The notes: generated by a model from the sequence alone, not told the origin. A stretch of 64,000 nt of DNA from Anticarsia gemmatalis (GCF_050436995.1 NC_134774.1:1858501-1922500), one strand, 5' to 3'. Positions 10,641-22,925 are shown, numbered from the stretch's first letter. Numbers and translations are program-made.

Positions 10641-11980
10641 TATCGTCTACATTTTCTAAAATATTTGAGAAGGTTATACATAAAAGAATTTTAAACTTTT
10701 TAGAAAAAGGCGATGTGTTGTCAGAGTAACAATACGGATTTAGAAAAGGCCGTTCGACTCAATTAGCCGCATTCAAGTTAGTAGAATCCATTATAAATAA
10801 TATTAACATGAAAGTACCATCTAGCGTTTTGTTCTTAGATTTAAGCAAAGCATTCGACTATGTTAATCATTTAAAACTTTTAGATAAATTAGATAATTGT
10901 GGTATAAGGGGTATAGCATTAGAATGGTTTCGGTCATATTTAAATGGCAGGAGTCAATTCACGCAAATATGTAAATTTAATGATATTAATAGCAATTTGG
11001 AAGAATTTAATTCAGAAGCAAGAAACAACAACTTTGGCGTCCCACAGGGAAGTATATTGGGACCTTTATTATTCCTTATTTATATAAACGATTTACCTCA
11101 AGCGTTGGGAGCGCATGACTCTGTACTTTTTGCAGATGATACCTCAGTTATCATTCGATGCGATAATAAAGAATCCTATGAAGATCTTGTCAATACTACT
11201 TTACAAGACATAATTAACTGGCTTGATGCAAATTCATTAAAACTTAATATTGACAAAACCAAAATAGTTAATTTTAGATCACAAAAGGCTAAATGTCAAA
11301 ATCTTAATATTGTTCATAATGGTCAACCAGTGGAACAGATCAAAAGCACAAAATTTTTAGGTATTACTATTGATGAACATTTAACATGGAAAGAGCATAC
11401 GGACAACCTTTGCAAAAAAATAAATAAATTCGTTTTTGCTATAAAAAAAGTAAAGGATATTACAAATAAAGATACTTCATTAATGGTATATCACTCTTAT
11501 GTATGTTCGATAATTAGATACGGTATTGTTGTTTGGGGTAACTCCTCTGACCTAGTGAGGGTTTTTATAGCCCAAAAAAAATGTATCCGCGCTCTCTATG
11601 GAATACAACGCTCCGAATCATGCAAACAAGTCTTTATTGCGGAAAATCTTCTAACTGCCCCATGTATATATATATATGAAATAGCTAAATTCGTCAAGTA
11701 CAACATTCATCTATTTGAGAAAAATGATAATAATAATAAACGGAGAACCGCACAGTCTTATTTAAAAATGCCCATACCTCGCTTGGAAATGTTTAGGCGT
11801 AGTTGTGTTTACATGGCGCCTCTCATCTTTAATGCCTTACCTGACACAATTACTTCTCTACCCTTTAAGAATTTCTGTACAGCATTAAAGAAATGGTTGG
11901 TAGAAAAGTGTTTTTATAGTGTAGATGAGTTTATTAAGGAACATGCTAAAAAAGCCTATCACTTTAGAAATGCATTATAA
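10641..11980 (+). pseudogene. Non-LTR reverse transcriptase (jockey clade), degenerate
   Basis: The frame begins near 10641 with the RT motif STFSKIFEKVIHKRI, is broken by TAA at 10727-10729 just before QYGFRKGRST, and is then open from ATG 10808 for 390 codons. Motifs in order: LFLDLSKAFDYVNH (RT block A with catalytic Asp), GVPQGSILGPLLF, then the catalytic FADDTS, then TKFLGITID and the C-terminal WGNSSD and QKKCIRALYG blocks typical of jockey elements. It would copy RNA into DNA at a nicked target. The lost 5' part and the internal stop make this copy inactive. Confidence 0.85.
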
Positions 11981-12372
11981 AATAATAGAAGGGTTATAAA
12001 ATAAGAAGATACTATATTTCCTTAATTTTGTTTTGTACTATTATAAAATGTTTTTATTGTAAATTTTTATTCATGCTTGGTATGTGTAATAGATAAGTGG
12101 TATGTCTGTAAATAATTAATTTTATTAGACTATTAATAAACTATAGTACTGTTTTTGTAAGAGATACCAAGTTATTTGTTAATATTATATTATGTGTAGT
12201 GTTAAGTTTTAATATTTTAACTTAGTGTTAATGATGGCATCCCTATGTCAACCTTTTTGTATATTTGCATGCTATTGTAAATGGCAAAATGTGTCTTGTA
12301 CCTATTTTTATTTACTACCATGTTTTGTTACCACATTTTACGCAAATAAATAATTATTCTTATTCTATTCTT
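10641..12372 (+). mobile_element. Jockey-type LINE, 5'-truncated
   Basis: It consists of the reverse-transcriptase part, a stop at 11978-11980, about 390 bp of 3' UTR and a terminal AATAAATAATTATTC-like tail. The upstream ORF1, endonuclease and first RT motifs are missing, as is usual for a truncated insertion. Confidence 0.8.
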
Positions 12373-12862
12373 AACTCCTTAAACCCTCGATCAGATGACA
12401 GATCATTGAGTAAAATTATTTAAGAACATTATACATGTACAACAACACACCTAGGTATTTTAATTTTAAGGAACTCTTGGCATCATCACTAAGTAGAGAA
12501 TGAAATATGGCTTCGCATTTGCACTATATTTTGAGAATACAAAGTACGTATTATTATGAAAAACTTTGGTCTCGGAAATATTTTTGAAACGACAAAACAC
12601 AGTTAAGATACTTTCACCCATAATATTGATACTTATTTTAAGTTTTCCTTCAAACGGTAATAAAAGTGTGTGGTACATACTCTACAAAGTTAATATTAAT
12701 AAGAAATACACTGGAATCATAAAATTCAGTTATCTAATTTTTACGGTAAAATAGCTTTTACCTATGGTAGGAATGGTAGATTTTTCATAGCGTACTGGCA
12801 ACACTGACCCCCATTGTTTACAACGCCGAACGAACGAAACAAAAACAAGTTCAAAGAGAGTC
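12373..12862. other. No gene recognised
   Basis: AT-rich sequence between the LINE tail and a possible promoter region. No supported gene. Confidence 0.45.
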
Positions 12863-13329
12863 AGTTATTTTTGTACCTTGTCTCGAAAAGCGTCTGTAGA
12901 TATCGCCATTTTGTATTCAAATTATTAACTTTAGTTATAATATTTCGGTTATTTACAAATCATCGTGTGATAAATAAGCGTTAATTGAAATAATAAATTT
13001 AAAATAAAGTTACTCTTTGTTCCAAAAGTGTTAATAAAGCGACGTTGCCGTTCTTCCATACAACTTTTCTAATTAGGAGAAATCGATTTCTGAATAACGT
13101 CTTCTCTTAACTTTAACAATTCCAAGTTAATCCTGTGATAATTCCTGTGCATAAAGTCATAAAGTAATGCTCCAGTGTTTTGAAATGTGTGAATTTGAAC
13201 GTTATACATTATCTGACGCAATAGCGATCTGGCAACAGGGCGAGGAATCGGACTGAATAACTTACTGATGTATTAACAAAAGTCGATTGGATATTATTTA
13301 TTTTCACACATCAAACTATATTTTATGAG
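12863..13329 (+). promoter_or_regulatory. Possible transcription start and non-coding first exon
   Basis: An arthropod-type initiator TCAGT lies at 12861-12865. The following ~465 bp is free of repeats and ends at a strong donor, ATGAG|GTAAGC (13330). The next + strand gene is cyclin G, so this may be a distal first exon of it. That link is inference and would imply a first intron of about 29 kb. Confidence 0.35.
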
Positions 13330-13461
13330 GTAAGCAAATTATTTTGAGTATTTATCTGTAGAAAATAAGCAAAAAAATATAAAAAGGAAGTGTAACGGTC
13401 GTTTCAATTTTCCCGCGGAATGACGTAATTGTCGTTTCGGGTCCGCCATCTTTGGACCATC

Positions 13462-13568
13462 AGTCATCTGTCAAGCATTCTTGGTTTAGTTCGTGAAGGG
13501 TGTGAAACAAAAAAAATCATCACTTATAGGGTGGTTTTTATACAAAAACCCACCACGGAAGCATCCGG
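13462..13568 (+). promoter_or_regulatory. Possible second alternative first exon
   Basis: A locally CpG-rich patch (ccgcgg, tttcgggtccgccatcttt) leads to initiator-like catcagtcat at 13458-13467. The short exon-like stretch ends at GGGTAAGT (donor at 13569). Assignment to cyclin G is inference. Confidence 0.35.
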
Positions 13569-16241
13569 GTAAGTCCTTAAATACATTTTAATTCACAATA
13601 TACGACCATTACGCTTCTTTTTTGTGTAAAATTTCCTTTGTTAAAATCATAACCTCTTTGGTTGCTATGCTACTTTTTTAGGTCAACCAGTGTCTTTTAT
13701 GGTGAAATTTCGTATTTGCATGTGTTTTATTTGCATATACGACGTACTAGCCGCGTTTGTGGGTGAAATCTCCTATGTTTATCGGGTTATAAAAGTTGGA
13801 ACTAGAAAGTTGAACCATACGTAATTCTTGCTTATAGATTTAGTTTTTTTTAACCTTGAGATAATCGTATAGTGCGTATTACAACCTACTTGGATAAAAA
13901 TAATCTACGCCGTGGGGCAAAACGTGACTGAAATTTGACGAAAAATCGTTATCTTACCCTCAATTTTGTAAAAATAATTGGTCTAAGTTCAAAAGTAGTG
14001 TATAAGACCCGTAGCATTGTTCTTCTCGAACCTTCTTTACGTGTGTCGAATGCTCAGTGAGATTTTACGTAATTATTTAACATTATAAACTTACAAATGA
14101 AAAATTTACCAACTTTTTTCTTGTTGAAACCTGTTAACATTGCATAATATAGGGAAAATGAATCATTTTCATGAATCAATGATTATGTTCACTAACTGTA
14201 CTGTCTATAAGTAAAGATTATATTTAAAAAAATATATATTAACACATTTTTAGGAAAAGATTACAGTTTGAAACTGCAACAAGTAGGTATTATATTATGA
14301 AGTAGGTACTTTTTATTTCATAATTTTATGAAATTGTATCAAGAATTGCTAAATTCTGTCTAAAGATGTATTTTTTAAATTAGAAATACATAATTTAAAC
14401 CCAAATGTAGACAGAGGTAAATGAATTACACCCACTTTTCAAAATTTACTGTATAAGTCCAACATAATAAGGGGCGAGCATATTGTCATATACATGGCAT
14501 GTCACCAAATTCATAGCTACTATTAACAATATAAATAAAATAACATCTTTTTCCCGTATCAATAAGCTATTATTGAGAATAATGTACGTTTTATAAACTG
14601 AACTAATATTAAATCACGTCATAATATCACTTTACGCTTTGCAAGTAATCGTCAGATTCGTATATTATCAATTGAATCTAGAGGGCACGTCTAATTCCAT
14701 TACGTATGGATTTTAATGTCAATAATAAATTTCACTTTCTAGTGCTTATGTACTGTACATGCAGTTATTACAGTCTCATATTATCACATGTCTGCACTGG
14801 ACATGTGAGTTTTCTAACAAAATTGGCTATGTAAGCCATCTGCGTGCGCATTTGCACTGAATGAATTAGGAGTCGAAGTGATCGCCATGGCCTTAATCGG
14901 TCGGATAGATCATCATCATTGCAGTCTGACTGAGTCGAGAGTTTATCATGTACAATATTATTGCCAATTCCATGCGGAGGTCTTTTTAGCAATCTTTACA
15001 TGGTGCCTGTGCTCCATCATTCACTCAGAAACAGTTAATTACATAATTATGTAGGTATATTATATACAGGTCACAATCAACTGCTAAAATTATGACGATA
15101 TTTTAAAATTTGAGTATAATTTGTTATCATAGAGAGCTTTTAATGTAGACAATGAGGCTAATGAAATTAAGAGCTGCCAGTGGACAGTGACCTGTTTTAT
15201 ACAGTTACTTTATTTTGGAAATACGTAGAAATGTTCTTTACAATCTAGACTAATCGTAAATGTTAATGCTCTCTAACTATACTAAGTTGTCTGTTCTGTT
15301 AAAATGTATGTTGAACATAGCTCCTTTATTTTAACAATAAAACATTATATACTGTAACTAGTACATAGAAGCCAGCTGAATATTGGTCAATTGATAAGAA
15401 TTTGGGACATGATAACTAGGTATGTTGCAAGACTGCGCAGTTAGTACGTAGTAAATATGATAGGAACGCACACATTTTATACACAATGTATATACTTAAA
15501 TAAGAGTTATTATTTAGTGACCACTTAACCACTTACTTCAACGGTGAAGGAAAAACATCACTATGCAACCTTGCATGCCTGTGAGTTCTTTAGAACAGTT
15601 CTTGAAGGTATTCAATATCCCCAACCCGCACTTGGCCAGCGTGATCGACTCAAGGCCTAACCCCTTCCTTTGTACTTAAGTTTGTACTGTTTACATAGTA
15701 CCTTAATGAATTGCCAAGGTATTTTAATCTAAAAGCCATAATAGTTGACTAATTATTGCTTTTTAAACTGAGTCTTTGAACTTCACAGTGCATAGTGCAG
15801 TCTTGTTCATCATCTTAACAACTAACCGTATAAAAGTCATGTGTAAAAATCTAGTACTGTGACTCAACCCAAGCTTTAAAAAAGCCAAAAAAAAAGGGTG
15901 TTAATTTGATGCCAACCAGTTAACTGGCTCTGCCAAACTTTTTTTTGCAAACTTTTTGGCTTCCCTTTGCCAAATGACGTATGCCAGGTGGTTTAAAACA
16001 GATGGTTGATTAAAAAAGAGGTTTTATTTTACTTTGTTGTCTTGTACGAGTTTAAAAACTGATTTCTTTGTCTCAGTTACTTTTTTCATTATTAAGAATT
16101 AATATTGTAATACTGGTTTTAATCATTGGCTGTCTCATGCCAATCTAATCGAAGATCTGAACATGAGGTTTCGAGTTTTATTCCCGGATCTGGCAACATA
16201 CTATAGTCTTATCAAATTGTTTTAAGAATATTTTGTAACGT
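13569..16241. other. No gene recognised; intron-like
   Basis: About 2.7 kb, AT-rich. It contains a fragment of repeat E near 14460-14520 and a SINE B tail near 15515-15670 (aaccttgcatgcctgtgag, then ccaacccgcacttggccagc). No coding exon is supported. Confidence 0.45.
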
Positions 16242-16330
16242 GTCCATTATATGGCAAAAATCTAATCCCCTATTACAAGGGACTAACATTGTTAATGGCG
16301 AAACGTGGGTATATCACGTACACCTACATC
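16242..16330 (+). repeat. Dispersed repeat E
   Basis: Contains ggactaacattgttaatggc and matches the reverse of 3348-3433. Confidence 0.5.
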
Positions 16331-16741
16331 TACACCTTCGGCTTTAACATGATTTTATGTATTTTAATCGTCATATACTACAGTTAACTAGTTCATTAAG
16401 TTAAAAATCACCATTTAACCAATCAATTTTAAGACCTGGCAACCTTTACCCCTAAAAATACAGATAAAAATCAATTAAACGTATATTTTTTTCAAAGTCA
16501 CGTTGTCCCACCGCCCACAGATATTCGCACGTGTGGCTCCATGCGACGACGTAGACGAATAATGACGTCATGATTTAAATAAGATTGTAATGAGTTATTG
16601 AACGATACGCCTTGTAAGTATAATGTTGAATCATTTTTATGAAGGTATTTAGTTAAAAGATAGCGAATTGAGACTGTAATCGTGATATTAGCAGACGGTT
16701 TCTGAGGTACTGTTGTATTGAGACTGTAATTGTGAGTTAGC

Positions 16742-16853
16742 ACCCGGTTTCTGAGTTACTGGTGTAGTTTATTCAATAGCGTTTTTTTATACGAGTTTAT
16801 ACGCTATTGAATAGATAAACTACCGCTAAATATATTTCAGGTTTCTAAGGTAT
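16742..16853. mobile_element. Palindromic MITE
   Basis: A foldback element of the CCGGTTTCTGAG...CTCAGAAACCGG family. It has two ~50-bp arms around an inner agcgttt/aaacgct hairpin. The outer ends are degenerate. Confidence 0.65.
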
Positions 16854-16965
16854 TTAATATATTTATAATAAAGCGAATTTTCCATGTAATCGTGGAGTAT
16901 AAGGTCGTATGGAATTTACGTTGGTAAAATAAGAAATATAAGCCACGGCCGAGCGCGATTTACCC

Positions 16966-17078
16966 TCGGTTTCTAAAGTACATTTAGCGGTAGTTTATCT
17001 ATTCAATAGCGTTAAAACTCATATAAAAACGCAATTGAATAGATAAACTGCCGCTAAATGTACTCAGAAACCAGGCAT
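16966..17078. mobile_element. Palindromic MITE
   Basis: A good copy of the foldback family with both arms (acatttagcggtagtttatc and complement). Confidence 0.75.
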
Positions 17079-17321
17079 AAGGCATTCACAGTGCGAAAAA
17101 GTCTCAAAATAATAAAGAATTTGACACTACTTATGTTGTTTTTGCATTAAAGATGCGATTTGCGTATTATTAAACATCACAAAACTGTGGCATTGAATTT
17201 GTTGTGCAATTTAAAGTCTCAACAAATTTCGATTGCGACTACACGTTAATTTTCAAGGTAAATACATACTACAAGATGCGCAATTTTATTTACATCTGTG
17301 TAAATAATATATTTGTGTGAG

Positions 17322-17374
17322 TAAATGCAATTGAATAGATCGATTACCGCTAAATGTACCTCAGAAACCGGGGT
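17322..17374. mobile_element. Palindromic MITE, right arm only
   Basis: Right half ending ctcagaaaccggggtaa. The left arm is missing. Confidence 0.6.
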
Positions 17375-17479
17375 AAGACTGTCTTATGTTTAGTCACTTT
17401 CGAATAATTATGTATATGAGTGAAAAAGACATACATGACAATAAATTAACGTTTTTAAACTCTCGCGACTAGTACACAT

Positions 17480-17609
17480 AATATTATAATGCAACGGGTC
17501 TTATACGCGATTGAAAATTCGTTTAATATAAATAAACGTCGGGCAGCAAATAAGGTATCCTGACCTTTAAATTTTCAATCGCGTATAAGACCCGTTGCAT
17601 TATAATATT
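17480..17609. mobile_element. 130-bp inverted-repeat element
   Basis: The arms 17481-17519 and 17570-17608 are perfect inverse copies over 39 bp (gcaacgggtcttatacgcga in the left arm) around a 50-bp centre. No second copy is in the window. Confidence 0.75.
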
Positions 17610-17831
17610 GTATGACAACAAATATCGGACTTCCAGATCTGCTTAGCTACCTAATAGATATTTCCTAGAAACTCTGCCATTATATAGTATTTTTATCACA
17701 ATCATACAGGAGTAGAACGCAACAGGCTATCGTAACTTCGCATTAACATAAAAACTTATCGTAACACTGATAACCCACTTTAAACAGTTACAACAGGAAA
17801 GTCCTTGATGTTATCCTTTAATGTATTTTTA

Positions 17832-18055
17832 TAACAGCCGCCTGCGACTTCGTCCGCGTGGAAACCCTTGCCGTGTAAATCCCGATCCCTCGGGAACTCG
17901 GGTGTAGAATATAGCCTATGTGTTATTCTGGGTCTTCAGCTAACTATATACCAAATTTAATCGTAATCGGTTCAGTAGTATTTGCGTGAAAGAGTAATAA
18001 ACATACATACATTCTCACATTCTTACAAACTTTCGAATTTATAATATTAGTAGGA
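17832..18055 (-). mobile_element. Helitron-like element, second family
   Basis: On the - strand it starts TCCTACTAATATTATAA and continues with the block cacgcaaatactactgaacc. It ends near gcggacgaagtcgcaggcgg. Related copies: 21707-21912 (-), 23296-23512 (+), 25373-25558 (-), 52558-52715 (+, partial). Confidence 0.65.
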
Positions 18056-18123
18056 TTGATTAAATAGACTCTGTAGTTTCTAGCTCGGTCGGTATTTTCC
18101 TGGGTTCGATTCCGATACACGTA

Positions 18124-18338
18124 TTACGGTTTCTGAGGTACATTTAGCGGTAGTTTATCTATCATAACTTTTAAACGCTCGCGTTGCATTTTTAATGAAT
18201 AATAGAATACGTAGATTAACGCGAACATGCATTTTACGCGGTAGTTTATCTATTCAATAGCGTTTTAAACTAATATAAAAAAGACGCTATTGAATAGATA
18301 AACTACCGCTAAATGTACCTCAGAAACCGGGGTATAAT
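18124..18338. mobile_element. Palindromic MITE with nested repeat F
   Basis: An outer left arm at 18127-18162 is followed by about 70 bp of repeat F in reverse orientation (taacttttaaacgctcgcg; compare 33848-33985), then an almost complete MITE at 18238-18336. Confidence 0.65.
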
Positions 18339-18694
18339 TACGAATTAGTATACAAGGTAAAAAAGAAATATTCTATCCAGTTTGTTAGCGTATATGTATT
18401 GACAACAACACGACGAATCCACGTGACATATTTCAAAACAACAAATACATAGGTGCGAAAGAAACGGATATAGTATTTGCATAAATAATGTATGTGCGAA
18501 AGAGACAACTATACTATAAGCGTAAAAAAACAATGTCTTGTCATTGAACACAAGGTGGACTAGGTTTTTTTAATAATTTTGTTTTTATAGGTTAGAAACT
18601 TCTGGTATAAAATCCTTATATTTCCGACATGTTAATAATACATAGAAAATCAGGTGTTTCTTTAGTCTCTGCCTACACCTTTGTTAAAATGTCA
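18339..18694. other. No gene recognised
   Basis: About 355 bp of AT-rich DNA without a recognisable feature. Confidence 0.4.
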
Positions 18695-18850
18695 GCCTAG
18701 CCTTTCTTCCAACTATGTTGGAGTCGGCTTCTAGTCTCACCGGGTGCAGCTGAATACCAGTATTTTACATGGAGCGACTGTCTATCTGACCTCCACAACA
18801 CAGTTACCTGGGTTACAATACAACATGATACCCCTTGATAAGACAGACGT
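18695..18850 (-). repeat. SINE family D, partial
   Basis: Contains ccaactatgttggagtcggc and tttacatggagcgactgtc on the + strand, the complement of the family D body. See 27003-27290 for a copy with a 5S-like head. Confidence 0.6.
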
Positions 18851-19099
18851 AGTTTCGCATAATATTAGTATCAAATTTGCGATGTAGGTTAAAATTAATA
18901 GTAATTCATAAATAAGCGTCCTTAACGTCAATCTTAACCTTGGCATACGAAATAATAATTAATTATGTTTTTATAAGTCAATGTTTTTGCGATACATAGG
19001 CTTTTTATAAGGCGTATAACGTATTTAGTTGCTGGCAGCTTTTTTCAAGCGTTTAGTTTTTCATTATAAAAGGTTTTATCTAATTTGAGGTGCTCAAAG

Positions 19100-20005
19100 A
19101 TAGTTGCTGTGGGTTAAGCAACCATTGACGCGGATATTCAAAAGATGGGTCATCGCTCAGTTGATTGTAGCCATTGAATCATGGTATAGCTTTTGGGCGG
19201 TTTTAAAAACTTTGACACTAGATTGACCGGGTCTATCCCACTAGTCCCGTTGAGTTGTCCCGTGACGGGACAACTGGCACTATTTTGTCCCAGTTGTCCC
19301 GTGGCGGGACAAGTGACACTGTTTTGGTGCCAGTTGTCCCGTTGCAGAAAAATCACGGGACTAATGGGACAGACGGAAGGGTCAAAACAACTGGTTCCAT
19401 TGAGTTGATGTGTGACAACAGGTACTTGGTACTTTGGTAAGATAGCAGGTGATGAATTGTACGCTACTCTATGTAAACTTTAAATTCACAAGAAGTTTTT
19501 TTTACCATTTGGGCTTTTCACTTTATAATTAAATTGACAAGAGTGTCTATATCTATGACCTTCCATACCATAAATGTAAAATGCTTATCCGAAATTCCCT
19601 ACTCCAAAAAACATAATGTAAGGAAACTAAAAATATATTGTTATCAGGCCCCTGGAGCAGCTCAAACACTCAAGTCAATTCAACATGTACTTAATGTAAT
19701 TTCAACTTATCTATTAGAAATTAAGAAAAAATGTACTACAACACAACGTATAACGTCTGCTATCATACCAAAGTACCAAGTACCTGTTGTCACACATCAA
19801 CTCAATGGAACCAGTTGTTTTGACCCTTCCGTCTGTCCCATTAGTCCCGTGATTTTATGCAACGGGACAATTGGCACCAAAACAGTGTCACTTGTCCCGC
19901 CACGGGACAACTGGGACAAAATAGTGTCAGTTGTCCCGTCACGGGACAACTCAACGGGACTAGTGGGATAGACCCGATTGACCACTGTCTACTAGCTATA
20001 CGGTA
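19100..20005 (+). repeat. 5S-rRNA-headed SINE interrupted by a transposon
   Basis: The head gtgggttaagcaacc and agatgggtcatcgct lies at 19105-19155. The tail ctttgacactagattgacc at 19210-19228 resumes at 19976 with gattgaccactg. The insertion is the 747-bp element at 19229-19975. Confidence 0.65.
19229..19975. mobile_element. 747-bp DNA transposon with long TIRs and 8-bp TSD
   Basis: The target duplication GATTGACC is at 19221-19228 and 19976-19983. The arms, about 19229-19450 and 19755-19975, are inverse copies with few differences and begin GGGTCTATCCCACTAGTCCC. Each arm contains several TTGTCCCG/CGGGACAA palindromes. The ~300-bp centre is AT-rich. An open frame at 19534-19971 runs partly through the right arm and is not convincing as a gene. 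The 8-bp duplication fits hAT or P-like elements; the long arms also recall Mutator. Class not settled. Confidence 0.85.
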
Positions 20006-20087
20006 AAAGTAATGAGATAGTCATTAGTTTGATAACCGGAATAAATCGTGAAGCGGAAGAAGACGTTCAGTTCTAGTACTATTCCAC

Positions 20088-20475
20088 CATCCATCTATAA
20101 GAAGTCTGCGCTTAGGTTGCTTAACTTAAAAATCGTTTATCGATCGGTGAACATAACTACCAAAAATCTTTTTTTTCTTGCCCATTGTCACTCCCTTATT
20201 CTATTTTTATACCAAATGCTTTTGTAAATGAGATTACGGCCTGGTTTCAAAGATTGATGCGTATTGAGTCACGTACGCACGATGCATACAATTATGGAGA
20301 CAGTTTACGCGAAAATGCAACTTATTTGTATGGGAAATTGGTTTAATTTTGATCGTGACAAGATGTTACCGTTGATTTAGTTTCTTGGTTAGTTAAGTGG
20401 TCAACCTAGTGTTAGTTGTTTATAAGAGACGTTTAACTTAGTATGGTTAGTGGTGAACATAGTGTTAAAGTTGTT
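20088..20475 (-). repeat. Fragments of 5S-headed SINE
   Basis: The head complement at 20088-20162 contains ttgcttaact and gatcggtgaac. Two tail complements lie at 20385-20420 and 20438-20475 (ggttagtggtgaacatagtg). Confidence 0.5.
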
Positions 20476-20614
20476 CGAAGACTTGATATAAATGTCTTAT
20501 TAACTGAAGCTAAAGTTTGTAGGGATGGTAGTAAGTAGGTATCAAGTGGCGTTCTTTGTTCTATGCTAGCCATCACGTAAAATAGGCTGGTTTTTATATT
20601 TTTATATTAATTTT

Positions 20615-20710
20615 GTCCCCAACCCGCATTTGACTAGTGTGGTGGACTCAAGCCCTCTCCCCCTCCTTCGTTTAGGAAGAGACCCTTACCCAGCAGTGGG
20701 ACAGTAATTG
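20615..20710 (+). repeat. SINE family B tail
   Basis: Contains ccccaacccgcatttgac, then gtggtggactcaag, then acccagcagtgggacagtaa. Confidence 0.6.
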
Positions 20711-21124
20711 GTAAAAAAAATACCAATTCGCAAACAATCGCAACTTGCCTTTTATTTGCTTATTACCCAACTTAATCAAAACGAGATCTTCCTTGTTACA
20801 ATACAATTTAATATTTTGCTTTTCTATACTAAATATTGCTCAAACATAGCAGGGTAATGTGTTTATTTCAAGTGTCTGTTATATTGTTAAAACCGTTTTA
20901 CTCATACCCTTTTATAGCAACAGTAATGGGTCAATAACGAAACAAGCTACTACGACCATTATAGTATTTACGAGCGATGTCGGTCAACACGCATTTATTG
21001 AGGCCGTCGTTTGACTAACATTACACTAATGCAGTAGATGGGTAAACAGAAATGGCTATATGGTATTTATTAGAATTCTGATCTGATTAGTGATGAATTT
21101 GTATAATTAAGATCTTGATATTAG
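20711..21124. other. No gene recognised
   Basis: AT-rich DNA without a recognisable feature. Confidence 0.4.
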
Positions 21125-21240
21125 TTATTTATAAGGCTCGTGGCTGAGGAACAACAGGCGGCGCGGATAGATCTCTTAAGTTAAGGTACTTCTTTCTGAG
21201 GTTGTTCCGTGGATGGATGACCATCTTATACATACCGAGT
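21125..21240 (+). repeat. 5S-like SINE head fragment (family D type)
   Basis: ttaagttaaggtac followed by gttgttccgtggatggatgaccatctta corresponds to the 5S A/C-box arrangement seen in reverse at 27180-27265. Confidence 0.45.
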
Positions 21241-21261
21241 ACCTTAGTGTAAATTTATTTC

Positions 21262-21360
21262 ATTTTTACTGTCCCACTGATGGGCAAGGGTCTCCTCCCA
21301 AACGAGGGAGGGGTTAGGCCTTGAGTTCACTACGCTGGCCAAGTGCGGTTTGGGGACATA
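21262..21360 (-). repeat. SINE family B tail
   Basis: Reverse copy: tactgtcccactgatgggcaaggg followed by gaggggttaggccttgag. Confidence 0.6.
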
Positions 21361-21706
21361 GATTTCAGTAAATTTTAGTTATTCAACTAAATTACAGCAT
21401 TTCATATCGAACCTCTCTCTCTTCTTGGCTATTCGTCCCATATGGTAGTGTTAACCTTCCTCACTTCGCCCTTTTTCAGGTCGAACCTTAAGCATTTTAA
21501 ATTTAAAGACCAAGTCCTCACTTTATGTTCGCAAACACTCTTACTGAGCAGTAATTGTGTACAAGTGCTTCAATTGACGACTACGAGGTCGTGCCGTGAA
21601 CGTATCGTAGGACTTTACGTCACTACGTCAACCTTTGTGTATAAATGTACAGGCCTGTTGATTGTTACCTTGCGTTAAGTACATAAAAGGTGTAGATTAT
21701 TGTTAA

Positions 21707-21912
21707 TTAGAGGCCGTCCGCGACTTCGTACGCGTGGAAACCCTTCCCGTGTAAATCCCGATACCTCGGGAACTCCGGGATAGAAAGTAGCCTAAGTGTT
21801 ATTTCGAGTCTTCAGTTACCTATATACCAAATTTTATCGTAATTGATACAGTAGTATTTGCGTGAAAGAGTAACAAACATCTATACATACTCACAAACTT
21901 TCGCATTTATAA
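21707..21912 (-). mobile_element. Helitron-like element, second family
   Basis: ccgcgacttcgtacgcgtgg through catttataatatactag, a reverse copy of the family seen at 23296-23512. At its right edge is a short remnant of a third family (gcggacccgacagacg). Confidence 0.6.
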
Positions 21913-22574
21913 TATACTAGCGGACCCGACAGACGTTGTCCTGTCTACACGTCTTTAATTTGAATATTTTTCTTTGCCTTTTTCCCATAGCGTTAGCTAG
22001 AGGCTAAAGAATAAATAGAGCTTAAAATAGCGAAGCATATTTTTCTTATAGTTGTGAGTAAAAATACGAGTCTTCAAGCTTTAAAAAATAATAGCATAAC
22101 AGATGTTTTTATGTTTACGCGGATGTTAGTCATTCAATTTGAACAAGTTTCGAGTTTTCGCGTAATATTTGTACAGTCTACAATTAATATTTTAAACTAC
22201 AAGTTATACCTGACATTCATACCGTAGGATTATTTGATCTTTGCCCAGTAGGGACACGCCACGTCTTCGCCCGGTTTAAACAGTTATTTCGAGAAAAACC
22301 TTACAGGAAAAAACTTGAACACAAGGTTAGTCTCGAATTAAGAGTAAAACAGCATGCAATCTGGAGCATATTTCGCCCAATTTAACTGTGTCGTATGTTT
22401 TTATTTTAAATCTGTAACATTGAGGTTTCGAGGGCTCTGCTATAAATAGTCTACGGTCACAACACGTAGCTGTAGTTGTTAAAGATTCCCAGGTCGATAC
22501 GCGCTCAGTTCAACTGGGAAACAGCTCGTAAACTGTCATTTTTGACAAATATAATAACTATTTTGAATAGGTAC

Positions 22575-22690
22575 ATGATTTATGATATGACACGATAGAC
22601 AGTCGCTCCATGTAAAATACTGGTATCCAGCTGCATCACGTGAGAATGGAAGCCGACTCCAACATAGTTGGAAGAAAGGCTAGACTGATA
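22575..22690 (+). repeat. SINE family D tail
   Basis: agacagtcgctccatgtaaa through gaagccgactccaacatag. Confidence 0.6.
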
Positions 22691-22707
22691 TGACACGGTG
22701 TACTGCT

Positions 22708-22925
22708 GCTAGCTGTGATAGCCGAGTGGATTAAAATTACGCCTCCTACCCAAGTGGTCGCGAGTTCGTACCCGAGGCATCACACCAGACTTCTTCAAGT
22801 TATGTGTGTGTTTGAAATAATTATCACTTGTTCCAACGGTAAAAGAAAACATCGTGAAGCAACTTTGCATACCTGAGAGTTCTTGAAGGTATGCAAATTC
22901 CCCAAACCGCACTTGTAAAACATAA
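22708..22925 (+). repeat. SINE family B (tRNA head)
   Basis: tgatagccgagtggattaa (A-box region) and ggtcgcgagttcgtaccc (B-box) are followed by the body ttatgtgtgtgtttgaaa, truncated before the gggac tail. Confidence 0.7.

Noticed and set aside
19534..19971. Gene within the 747-bp transposon
   Set aside because: The frame runs through the inverted arm and has no recognised domain; the AT-rich centre could at most hold a transposase scrap.
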